Shown: positions 1-8,330 of the stretch, piece by piece
How the letters are laid out: every line of letters begins with the position of its first letter
Position numbering within the stretch: the first letter of the stretch is position 1
Assembly (NCBI GenBank): GCA_015350385.1
Contig: WNKI01000002.1
Span: 1,124,989 to 1,188,988, forward strand
DNA length: 64,000 bases
Reading direction: 5' to 3'
DNA from: Aculops lycopersici
Lineage: Eukaryota > Arthropoda > Arachnida > Trombidiformes > Eriophyidae
Program-made: the position numbers and the translations under genes
Notes under the pieces: model-generated
The model's database searches: none
Seen by the model: only the letters and a program-made list of their open reading frames with translations
Told to the model about the DNA's origin: nothing

Positions 1-229
1 TACATGTTTAACTCTTTCGCTCACTCGCACTCTTTCGCTCTCTTTAAGCTCACAATTTCAACACTTTTCTCTCTTGGGCAGTATAGTCCTTGATTTTGTC
101 AATATTTTGAGAGTTTGTTTCAGAGCTCCCTCGACCAAATAATCCATCAAAAACATAGAAGCCTGCAACAGCCGGGGAATCCAAAAATGTATAGCACTCA
201 TGGGTCGAGCCCCCCCTTTTTAGCACTCC
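1..229. other. Low-complexity edge, no gene seen
   Basis: The first 60 bases are rich in CTCTTTCGCT-type repeats, and the rest is ordinary AT-rich sequence with stops in every frame. A stop at 221-223 lies in the frame of the RNase H fragment that follows, so that element is cut off here. I see no gene, RNA or clear LTR in this stretch. Confidence 0.5.
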
Positions 230-796
230 TTGTTAGCCAATGAAGTTGCCTGGTTAACCAAACTCCTAGACGAACTTCAGATCAATTACGATAAACCAAC
301 ACTATTTATTGACAACAAATCCACCATAGAGACGATCAAGTCAAATAAGTATTCAAGAGGAACCAAGCACATCGACTTACGCTACCACTACATTCAGAAG
401 GAATTTAGAACCGGGAAATTCGAGATTCATCATGTTGCTGGCTCAATTCAACCTGCAGATATTTTAACAAAAGCCCTCAACGGGCCTAAACTCATTAAAA
501 TGAGAGAACTATTAGGGCTGACGCCCAAGAAAGCCAAAGCATTGATCATAAGCCTCGTATTGCTTGCAAGTGGATTTGATGCTGCAAAGCCACCCTTTTC
601 AAGGGCCCCAGAGGTCATATGGACGGAGACTAACGTCTCAATTCACGTAGAAAACGTTGACTTCACCGTCTCACTCGAGATCACGGACTCGTGCAGCCAA
701 CTCAATCGGCTACAAAAATCAGTCTGGAACTCCACCATGTCGGATCCGCATTCTATTGTAACAAGAGTCTTTGATCGGGTAAAAACACTGTCGTAA
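230..796 (+). pseudogene. Copia-type pol remnant: RNase H end plus envelope-like extension
   Basis: Codons 1-98 read as the C-terminal RNase H part of a Ty1/copia polyprotein. They contain FIDNKSTIE (the DNxSAI-type acidic motif), then TKHIDLRYHYI and ADILTKAL, ending in LLGL, which is the usual end of copia pol. Protease, integrase and reverse transcriptase are missing, and an in-frame stop lies just upstream, so the copy is 5'-truncated. What is odd is that the frame does not stop there. It continues about 90 codons through a hydrophobic stretch (ALIISLVLLASGF) that looks like a signal peptide. After this comes a segment with possible N-glycosylation sites (NVS, NST) and few cysteines. That part resembles the start of an envelope-like protein, but I cannot assign it to a family. 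It is dead as it stands. Confidence 0.75.
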
Positions 797-823
797 GTCG
801 CGAGATGAAGAGTTCCAGCAATC

Positions 824-910
824 ATGACCGGAATTGCCATAGGTGGCCTAATGCTAGCTGGCATCGGTGTTGTAGCATGGTGGTTTGCCCAAACCCAGAT
901 TGAGGCGTGA
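824..910 (+). pseudogene. Short membrane-anchor fragment downstream of copia remnant
   Basis: A 28-codon frame from ATG 824 encodes a Gly-rich hydrophobic segment (IAIGGLMLAGIGVVAWWF) followed by a short polar tail. It sits 28 bases after the stop of the envelope-like extension and in a different frame. It could be the membrane anchor of the same lost protein, separated by a frameshift. This is inferred only from position and hydrophobicity. A chance frame is possible. Confidence 0.35.
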
Positions 911-1356
911 AGCCTTCGCTTTGGATCCGGAGGACTCAGAACATCTCATAATAGAATACGCCAAATCAATACCAAATCAGAAAACAGATGTGATGTCGTG
1001 GTAGCGGTGAGACAGGATAGGAGCGTGGGGTTTCTCACGTTAACACACAACACACAAAAGAACTAGATAAACTACCAAAAACTTAACTATAAGAACTGAA
1101 CTCCTTTATTAATTTATGTTGCTCCCTTTTATAGAGGCAACAAGTTGCCGTCGCTGCCGCTGCCTCATTCCAACGTCACACAGCGTGTGACAACACATGT
1201 GATGCGTGTTACGTCATCACACAAGGTATACAGACTACCATACCTACGATCTCATTGTAAACTAACGTACTGACTTATTAAATGATAAAATGCAAGTAGT
1301 GGTTTATTGATTATGTTTAGCATTTATATATACCCCTAAGGAGAGCATGGTGGCTA
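911..1356 (-). repeat. LTR-like non-coding stretch, probably minus-strand
   Basis: This stretch has no coding frame. Read on the minus strand it starts with TGTTAGCC near 1359. It then has a TATATATAAATG box and an AATAAA about 40 bases in, and further on CTATAAAAGG closely followed by AATAAA (near 1133 and 1112). TG start, TATA box and poly(A) signal in this order are what an LTR shows. I could not find a matching CTAACA end or a target-site duplication, so the boundaries are not fixed. Confidence 0.35.
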
Positions 1357-1391
1357 ACATCTCCCACTCGTCTCAGACGAGTGGGAGATGT
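1357..1391. repeat. Perfect palindrome, 17-bp arms, 1-nt centre
   Basis: Bases 1357-1373 (ACATCTCCCACTCGTCT) and 1375-1391 are exact reverse complements around one central C. It lies exactly where the LTR-like minus-strand stretch meets the envelope-like plus-strand fragment. It may be a rearrangement or fold-back junction, or an assembly artefact. Confidence 0.9.
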
Positions 1392-2139
1392 CTTTAGGTT
1401 CAAGGCCCTCATAGAGGCGCCAGATACTAGAGTGTATAAAGTCCATGCGTTTGAACACTGGGACAACTTAGATGAGACGCCGCGTCGTCAAAAGTACATA
1501 GGTGCTGAATACATGATACTCAATGACACGGCAAATTGCATGAAATTATTACAACAAGTGCCAGACGAGATCGTAGCAGAAGAATGTACTGAATTGGATG
1601 GCGAAGACCCTGCACTTAACCTATGGACAACAACAGCGGAGACGGAAAATATTGAACGTTATGCCAATGAATCACAGGTCAAGAAGACTATCACCGAAAA
1701 TTTCGTTTATTGTTTTCCAGGCAACATAACAATTGAGAAGATAGTTTATCGTTGCCCCATGGAAACATTCAAACTAAAAACAAGACTGTCGTTCAAGACA
1801 GCGCAACAGCGACACACACCCACCAGCATACAGTTAGCGGTAAAATCGCCGGAAATAGCAGTAGACACAGTCCATGCTGGTCATTTCCGCGAAGACAGTG
1901 ATGTAATTCAGCATTTGTCGATGTTTGAACGACTGCGTGAAGAGAGAAACAAATATCGAAACTTGAGCGAAACTATATCCACCTCATTTGTTATCGCAAA
2001 AGGGAACCCGTTTTTCTGGACCATGATTTTGGCAACAGCAGGATCTACAGCTGCCGGATTCACCTATTTAGCACTGTCATATTGCAGGTGCTGCACAGGA
2101 TATGTGTTAGCCCCGAGTGCACCGATGATGCCTCGTTGA
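1381..2139 (+). pseudogene. Envelope-like membrane glycoprotein fragment of a retroelement
   Basis: An open frame of about 250 codons has no natural start; its first codons lie inside the palindrome. The protein is acidic, with scattered cysteines (NCMK, EECT, YCFP, YRCP), an NIT glycosylation site and an NLS site. About 30 residues from the end is one clear transmembrane segment (FFWTMILATAGSTAAGFTYL) followed by a Cys-rich juxtamembrane CRCC. This is the plan of a type I envelope-like glycoprotein missing its N-terminal part. A purine run follows the stop and a short LTR lies 105 bases further on, so it sits where an env-like gene would be. I cannot name the envelope family. A non-viral membrane protein fragment is the alternative. 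Confidence 0.5.
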
Positions 2140-2163
2140 AAAAAAAGAGAAAAAAAGGGAGAA
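2138..2163 (+). other. Polypurine run
   Basis: Twenty-six consecutive purines directly follow the stop of the envelope-like frame. A second purine-rich block (GGGGGCAAGA, 2235-2244) touches the presumed LTR start and is the better candidate for the plus-strand primer of the element. Confidence 0.4.
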
Positions 2164-2244
2164 CATTGAAGAACTAACAACCATAGACATATACACACGA
2201 GCTTCACGTAAACAGATACACCCGTTAACCCCCCGGGGGCAAGA

Positions 2245-2370
2245 TGTTAGGAATTGCGCAAGTGAAGGGGAGTTACGTGTCCTTTCCCCTCTCTCATATT
2301 ACATATATATATCTCGACATCGTAATAAATTTTACCATTACACTTATACACACGTCGTCGGCTACTAACA
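2245..2370 (+). repeat. Candidate short 3' LTR of a copia-type element
   Basis: The segment begins TGTTAGGAAT, much like known copia LTR starts, and ends CTAACA, so the termini TGTTAG/CTAACA are inverted repeats. Inside are a TATATATATC box and, about 20 bases later, AATAAA. A purine-rich block lies immediately before it. At 126 bp it is short but in the range of small copia LTRs. There is no second copy in the window to compare with. Confidence 0.5.
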
Positions 2371-2420
2371 AACGGATAAATACTAAACGCTCCACCAAGT
2401 GGCACCAGCATCATCAACGG

Positions 2421-2455
2421 TTGATCGGACTCAACTCCTTGTCGAGTCCGATCAA
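2421..2455. repeat. 12-bp inverted repeat, 11-nt loop
   Basis: TTGATCGGACTC (2421-2432) is matched exactly by its reverse complement at 2444-2455. It lies at the left edge of duplication copy A. Copy B at 5405 retains only part of it. Confidence 0.8.
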
Positions 2456-2830
2456 CTCGCCAGGCGCCGATGGAAATCTTAGGCGACCGGCAACAAGCCC
2501 GTCGCTTCCGTTGGCCAGCTCGCTGAGTTCCGTGCGCACCAGTGGCGATGGCAATGGGCACGATATTAGCTATAGTAATGGCGAAATCAATGGCAGCGTC
2601 TATTTGGTGACAAGTCAGATGCAGCAACAGCAACAACAGGTGACTGTTGCGGCGTGAACAAACTCAAATGGAGGGTCAAAGTCACATTTATCAGCCGCCA
2701 GCTGGATGACCGCAAACCAAACTGCTTTTAGTTTGTCGCTAGGATCACTTGGATCCTCGTTCAGTATCCCGCTCAATGGATCTCCATCAAGCAGGAGTGT
2801 ATAGTAGAGATGGTGATGTATCTCCTGCTC
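2433..2830 (+). pseudogene. Fragment of unidentified Ser/Gln-rich gene, copy A
   Basis: Reading on from the LTR, a frame encodes a Ser/Pro/Asn-rich segment ending in a run of glutamines (SQMQQQQQQ) and stops at 2657. Continuing past that stop, the next codons still match copy B (GGSKSHLYQPPAG) before another stop. It looks like a piece of a low-complexity region, as found in transcription factors, carried along in the duplication. It has no start, no conserved domain and two stops, so I treat it as broken. I do not recognise the parent gene, and no intact version is in the window. Confidence 0.5.
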
Positions 2831-3175
2831 CTTCCAACTTGTGCGCTGAATTTACCATGCCACATAAAGTTGGGCTGTTCACTTTTCCTCTCTAGTTTTC
2901 TCCGGAGTCATCATTATTTCGATTCGTCACCGGCCCGTCGAATGTCACCATCACCTGCTCTAAGAATAGCCTCGCGGTCTAGCGAACCTGTTTATATGCG
3001 GGGACTGTATGCTATGGTTAGCCAACTCGGTGGAGTCGACGTCGCAGTTGGATCATTGCTCGTACGCGACATCATTTGCGATTGTTACATTGAGATATAC
3101 ATTATAAAAAAACAATCAATATCAATTAAAATCAACTCTCACTTAAAGATTAACAAGATTTGACTCTTCTGGAGG

Positions 3176-4928
3176 ATGGGTTTCCAATGTAAGGCTTCAG
3201 CAGTAGCAGCAACCGGCAGCTTCCGGTTGATAATCATCGCACTGCTTGCCGTTTTATTAAGTTCGCCAGGATTGATAGAAGCTGATTCGAAGCTTGGTGG
3301 AAACGACAAACAGCAGAGCGACGAGTACCGGAAATTCATTGAGAATCTGAAAGCACATGATACGTGCGGCACGGTAAGTAGATAAGATGAGCATTGATTG
3401 GTTCTAGAACATCCCGGCTACTTGAACCCGACTCATCAGAAGGTCGGGGAAACTAATGAGTGAGATCACTATAAAAAACACAAAAACTCCAAAACTCGAC
3501 TTGTAGATCTTCAGCAGCAAAAGTCACGGTTACGATGTCAAGGAGTACAACATCACCACCAAGGATAATTATGTGCTCACCTTGCACCGACTCATCCATC
3601 CGCAAGATATTCCGACCGGCGGTCCCGCGGCAAAAGCAAAGAAGCCATATCTCTTGCTACACGGTCTAGTGGGCTCTTCCGCGAGTTATGTCAGGAACGT
3701 TGACCCAGATTACCAGGCTCCGTCGGGAACAATTGATCTTAAACCAGATGCTGATATTTTACTGTGGAATTGGGCAAAATGAGAAGAGAAGGGCTGGACG
3801 TCAACGGCTGATCATTTAATGGGCAACGTAGGGGACAACGCAGAGCCAACAGCTAAGACTAGCTTGATTGGTGTCTATGACACTCCAAACGCATTTGCCG
3901 AGAATTTTATGAATTCGTATCAAAATTTTAACATGCCGAAGAAATCTGAGGATTTCCTTAGCAACTCGCTAGCTTTTACCATGAGCAACTTCGGCTACGA
4001 CATTTGGCTAATTAACTTGCGTGGAAATGATTACTCGAAAAAACACGCTGGCAGCCTCACCAGCGACTCGGCCAAATATTGGGACTTCAATATCGACACC
4101 ATCATCCGTGAGGATCTTGTGTCTTCAATCGATTTTGTTTCGAAAACAACCGAATGGCAGGGACCAATGGGTTTTGTCTCCTACTCCTTCAGCAGCGCCC
4201 ATGTCCTCGGACTGCTAACCGCCTTCCCTGAGTACCAGGGTACATTGCAACCTGTTGTCATGATAGCGCCAACTCTACTTACTGGTGCATCTGGGCACTC
4301 TAGCTCGGATGTCCTGTCCGCGACTGACCTTCTCACTTCTTCAAATGGCCCATTTCCGGGCTCTGGGCACACGAAGGGCGATGAGATAGAGAATTTGCTT
4401 TGCAAGCTTCCGTGGGCCTCGAAACTGTGCAAATTCTTAGAGACAATTCTTTACGGAAAGCCAAGATCACTGACTAATTTGTTCGGTTGCGATCGGCAGT
4501 CGAAAATGGTTAAGCATGATACTGAATGCGGCCAGACGAGCAAGCAGGTTTTATATCAGCTCATTGAGAATCTTCATTCTGCTCATCTGCATCCAAAGTT
4601 CGATCCATCAAAAAGCGCTTCGGAAGGCACTAAGGCGGACAAACAGGCGAGGAGGTCCATATTGTTATTCCATTCGCAAGACGACAATGTGGCAACTATG
4701 AGGAATGTTGAATTGATCCTCGACTCTGCACTGACATCCTTGGCTCTGAGTGATTATTTAATCAAACGTAAGGATTTCGGTCATTCGGACTTTTTATTTG
4801 GCAAACACAATCACCTATTGGTTAATGCCGAGATTGTAAGACAAATTAGACTTTTCGACTATATGATCACGTACCCGACTCCTAGGCGATGCAGGAAATG
4901 TATTCCAACAAGAGGAGGCAACTCATAA
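3176..4928 (+). pseudogene. Acid-lipase-family gene, copy A, with in-frame TGA
   Basis: Two exons are visible: 3176-3373 (signal peptide near residues 17-38, LIIIALLAVLLSS) and 3507-4928. They are joined in phase 0 by a 133-bp GT-AG intron. The protein belongs to the lysosomal/gastric acid lipase family of alpha/beta hydrolases. It has HGLVGSS (oxyanion region), GYDIWLINLRGNDYSKKHAG, the Asp-bearing HSQDDNVA and the His-bearing FGHSDFLFG. The nucleophile elbow is SYSFS instead of GHSQG. A TGA at 3780-3782 interrupts exon 2; it aligns with an Asp codon in copy B, and the frame is otherwise open on both sides. The 3' signal AATAAA of copy B is AATAAT here (5021). Most likely a recent pseudogene. 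Stop read-through is possible, but the context TGA-G is not a known leaky one. Confidence 0.8.
3374..3506 (+). other. Intron of lipase copy A
   Basis: It starts GTAAGT and ends TTGTAG, is 133 bases long and falls between codons (ACG|ATC). The equivalent intron in copy B has the same position and phase, which confirms both. Confidence 0.85.
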
Positions 4929-5404
4929 TCCACAGGTTGTGGCAGGTTGTGCAGCCTGGGAGTTAGGATCGATCGAATGCCTCTAGATGACTAGGCTGAC
5001 TGGGTTGATATGTGTCTTTCAATAATTGCTGCTCTTAACCTACAAAACGCTCCGTTTCTCCTCCCCGGCCTATCACTTGTGAATCCGGCTGCTTTATGCT
5101 TCTGGGACAGAAATTTTTCGAGACGAGAATTCCTAAGAGGCGTATCAGGATCAACTCCAAAACACTCCAAGAAGCTCAATATTTGCCCAATTCATTAATG
5201 AAGAACATCTGAAGTCACTGGATACACACGCTGCCCGCAACGGAGGCCCCCTATCGGTTACACCCTAACATGGTTCCAAATAAAACAATTTCCTTCCAAT
5301 TTAACATTCACCATATCTCGCTAACGTTTTTTGGTTTAGTTGCTGCTCAACTTCACCTTTTTTCTAGACCAGATTTCATTGAAATGCCATCAAAGGGCAT
5401 TTGA

Positions 5405-6000
5405 ATGGCGACTCCTTGTCGAGTCCAACCCGATCGCCAGGCGCGAATGGAAATCTTAAGCGACCGGCAACAAGCCCGTCGCTTCCGGTGGCCAGCTCGC
5501 TGAGTTCCGTGCGCACCAGTGGCGATGGCAATGGGCACGATATTAGCTATAGTAATGGCGAAATCAATGGCAGCGTCTATTTGGTGGCAAGTCAGATGCA
5601 GCAGTGGCAATAGCAGTAACCGCATCAACAGGTTACTGTTCCGACATGTACAAACCCGAATGGAGGGTCAAAGTCACATTTATCAGCCGCCAGCTGGGTG
5701 ACCGCAAACCAAACTGCGCCCAGCTTGTCGGTTGGGGCAGCCTCGTTCAGTAACTCGCTCAATGGATCCCAATCAAGCGACAGCCAGTCAACATCCTCTT
5801 CGACTTCCTCAGGTTGCAATAGTGTTAGTATGGTTGCAGATCCACCAACTAATTGTGTACCGAATGGTAGCAAACAAGACCATTAGAGCAACAAATTTAC
5901 TCCATCTCCAATGTCGACAAACACAATCGCCACAAACGCAACCATTATCGCATCAAAAGCAATAACAGCCCAGTTTGCCAAGACAATAGGAATCGAGTGA
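5405..6000 (+). pseudogene. Fragment of unidentified Ser/Gln-rich gene, copy B
   Basis: Two short frames carry the segment seen in copy A. The first runs to a stop at 5611-5613. After a frame break, a Ser-rich stretch (about 5698-5883) follows with SSDSQSTSSSTSSG and a few cysteines, then a stop. Neighbouring frames hold further Thr/Ser/Ala-rich codons. The parent looks like a long low-complexity protein, and this copy keeps about 190 bases more of it than copy A. No domain is recognisable. Confidence 0.5.
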
Positions 6001-6340
6001 TACTTTAAACTTGTGCGTTGTATTCACCTTACGGCATGTTATTCCATGTTCCATTTTCCTCGCCAGTTTTCTCCCAAGTTATCATTATTTCGATTCGTCG
6101 CCGGCCCGTCGAATGACACCATCACCGGCTCTAAAAATAGCCTCGCGGTCTAGCCACCTGTTTTCAGGCGGGAGCTCTATGCTACGCAGTTCTACCATAA
6201 TTGTTACGCGACATCATTTGCAATCGTTACTTCGAGGAATACTTCGCAGAGCAACGCTATGAATTGAGACAATCAATCATTGATACTAATTTAACTCAGC
6301 CTTCACTCGGGGATTTCACGAGCTTTAATCCATCTAGAGG

Positions 6341-8235
6341 ATGAGCTACCAACATAGGGCATCACCAACCAGGAGCTTCCGGTTGCTGCTAATCGCACTC
6401 CTTGCAATTTTATTAAGTCATGGACCAATAAAAGCGAATTGGGGGCGTAGTGGCAACGACAAACAGCAACAAAAGAAATGGGGTACCGACGACTACAAGA
6501 AATATGTGCACAATTTGCGAGCCAAGGACACGTGTGGCACGGTGAGTAGATAATATTGATTCAGGGGATCAGTATTGATTGGTTCTGCAATCTGCCGGGC
6601 AAATTGAATCTAGGTTATTAGAAGGTCCAGTTAACTATTGAGTAGATTGAATATATTAACACAAACACACCAAAACCCGACTTTTAGGTCTTCAGCAGCA
6701 AAATTCACGGTTACGACGTCAAGGAGTACACGATCACCACCAAGGATAATTATATGCTCACCTTGCACCGACTCATCCATCCGCAGGACATTCCAACAGG
6801 CGGTCCAGCGACGAGAGCAAAGAAGCCATATCTCTTGCTCCATGGTCTAGTGGGCTCCTCCGCGAGTTATGTCAGGAACGTTGACCCAGATTACCAGGCG
6901 CCACTTGAAACGATCGACATTAACAGAAATATCGATGAGGTGCTGTGGAAAAAGGCAGACGATTATGAGTTTACCTGGAAGTCAACGGCGGATTCTTACG
7001 CGGGCAATGTTCAGGGCGGCACCATGCTAACGGCTCAGCTAAACGAGATTGATTTTGATGCAGATCAGATTCCCTTCGCCAAGGAGTTCAAGCAATCTTA
7101 TCGGAAGTTTAATATGCCGAAAGAATCCTTGGATTACGTTAGCAACTCGCTCGCTTTTACCATGAGCAATTTCGGCTACGACGTTTGGCTAATCAACTTG
7201 CGCGGAAACGATTACTCGAAAAAATACGCCGGCCGCTACACCAGCGATTCGGCTGAATATTGGGACTTCAATATCGACACCATCATTCGTGAGGATCTTC
7301 TTGCTTCTATTAATTTTGTCTCAAAAACAACCGACTGGCAGAAACCAATGGGTTTCGTATCGTTCTCTTACACGAGCGCCCATGTCCTCGGACTGCTAAC
7401 CGCCTTCCCCGAGTACCAAGACACATTGCAACCAGTTGTTATGATTGCCCCAACCCTGCTCACAGGTACACCTGATCGCTCGATCCTCAATCACGTGGTT
7501 AAGTTTACCACTGACATTTTCATGTCTTCAAATGGCCCATTTCCGGCCATCGGACGCATGAGGGAGGATAAGATTGAGAAGTTGCTTTGCAAACTTCCGT
7601 TGGCCTCGAAATTGTGCAAACTCTTGGAGACAATCCTTTACGGGAGGCCAAAATCACTGACTCGGCTGGTGTTCAATCGAGATCGTCAATTAAAATTGGT
7701 TAAGCATGATACTGAATGCGGCCAGACGAGCAAGCAGGTTTTATATCAGCTCCTTGAGAATCTTCATTCTGCTCGGGTGCATCCAAAGTTTACTCCATTC
7801 ACAAGCGCAAGGCTCAAAGTTATGTCAGGAAAACCAGTGAGAAGGTCGGTAATGTTAGTCCATTCGCAAGATGACGATGTGGCCACAAATGACGATGTTT
7901 CAAAGATTCGTGAAAGTGCGCTTAGATTGTTGGCTCTGAGTGATTACTCAATCAAACGAAAGGATTTCGGCCATTCAGACTTTCTATTTGGCGAGCACAA
8001 TCAACTATTGGTCAATGCCGAGATTATGAGACAAATTAGGCTGTTCGACTTCATGATTATGTACTCGACTCCAAAGTTGCAAGCCTTTGGGCAGAATCGA
8101 TACGTGAAACGTCGTGGAGCCGGTAGTCCACAGGTTGCGGCTGCAGGTAGGGCATCCGCAATGGCGGGGCCGCAGACGCCGCCCCCGAGGTCAGCGGCCA
8201 TATCAATATCCTCAGTCAGCACCAAGGCTAACTAG
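6341..8235 (+). CDS. Acid-lipase-family secreted hydrolase, copy B
   Basis: Exon 1 (6341-6541) carries the start and a signal peptide near residues 10-27. Exon 2 (6688-8235) follows after a 146-bp GT-AG intron in phase 0; total 582 residues. Family members cleave acyl or steryl esters in lysosomes or the gut lumen. Visible are KEYTITTKDNYMLTLHR, HGLVGSS (H119), GYDVWLINLRGNDYSKKYAG, a Ser in the elbow (S294), an Asp in HSQDDDVA (462-464) and a His in FGHSDFLFG (H496). The elbow is unusual: SFSYT replaces GxSxG, so both glycines are lost although Ser, Asp and His remain. About 80 extra residues are inserted between HGLVGSS and the GYDVWL strand, making the protein longer than the usual 400. 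Activity is therefore uncertain; a binding protein or altered esterase is possible. Confidence 0.88.
6542..6687 (+). other. Intron of lipase copy B
   Basis: It starts GTGAGT and ends CTTTTAG, is 146 bases long, and has the same phase and position as in copy A. Confidence 0.85.
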
Positions 8236-8259
8236 CTAACTAATTGGTTGGTAGCTTTC

Positions 8260-8265
8260 AATAAA
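8260..8265 (+). terminator. Poly(A) signal of lipase copy B
   Basis: AATAAA lies 25 bases after the stop, inside a stretch shared with copy A, where the same word reads AATAAT. Confidence 0.7.
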
Positions 8266-8330
8266 CTGACTCTCTGCACCTACAAAACTCTACAATTCTA
8301 CTCTCTGATCTATCTTTTAAAAATCGTCCC

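Larger units (their letters stand above)
2430..5120 (+). repeat. Tandem duplication unit, copy A
   Basis: This block matches 5405-8330 in order and orientation: first the Ser/Gln-rich gene fragment, then lipase exon 1, its intron, exon 2 and the 3' flank (CACCTACAAAAC-like sequence after both genes). The offset grows from 2978 to about 3180 bases along the unit. Most of that comes from a deletion of roughly 190 bases in copy A between the fragment and the lipase. Confidence 0.85.
5405..8330 (+). repeat. Tandem duplication unit, copy B
   Basis: Second copy of the unit described at 2430-5120. It keeps the longer spacer between gene fragment and lipase, and its lipase is intact. Confidence 0.85.

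Noticed and set aside
231..1359. TGTTAGCCA at 231 and its reverse complement at 1351-1359, as if ends of a transposon
   Set aside because: The left copy lies inside codons of the conserved RNase H segment, so it is not an element end. A 9-base match can occur by chance.
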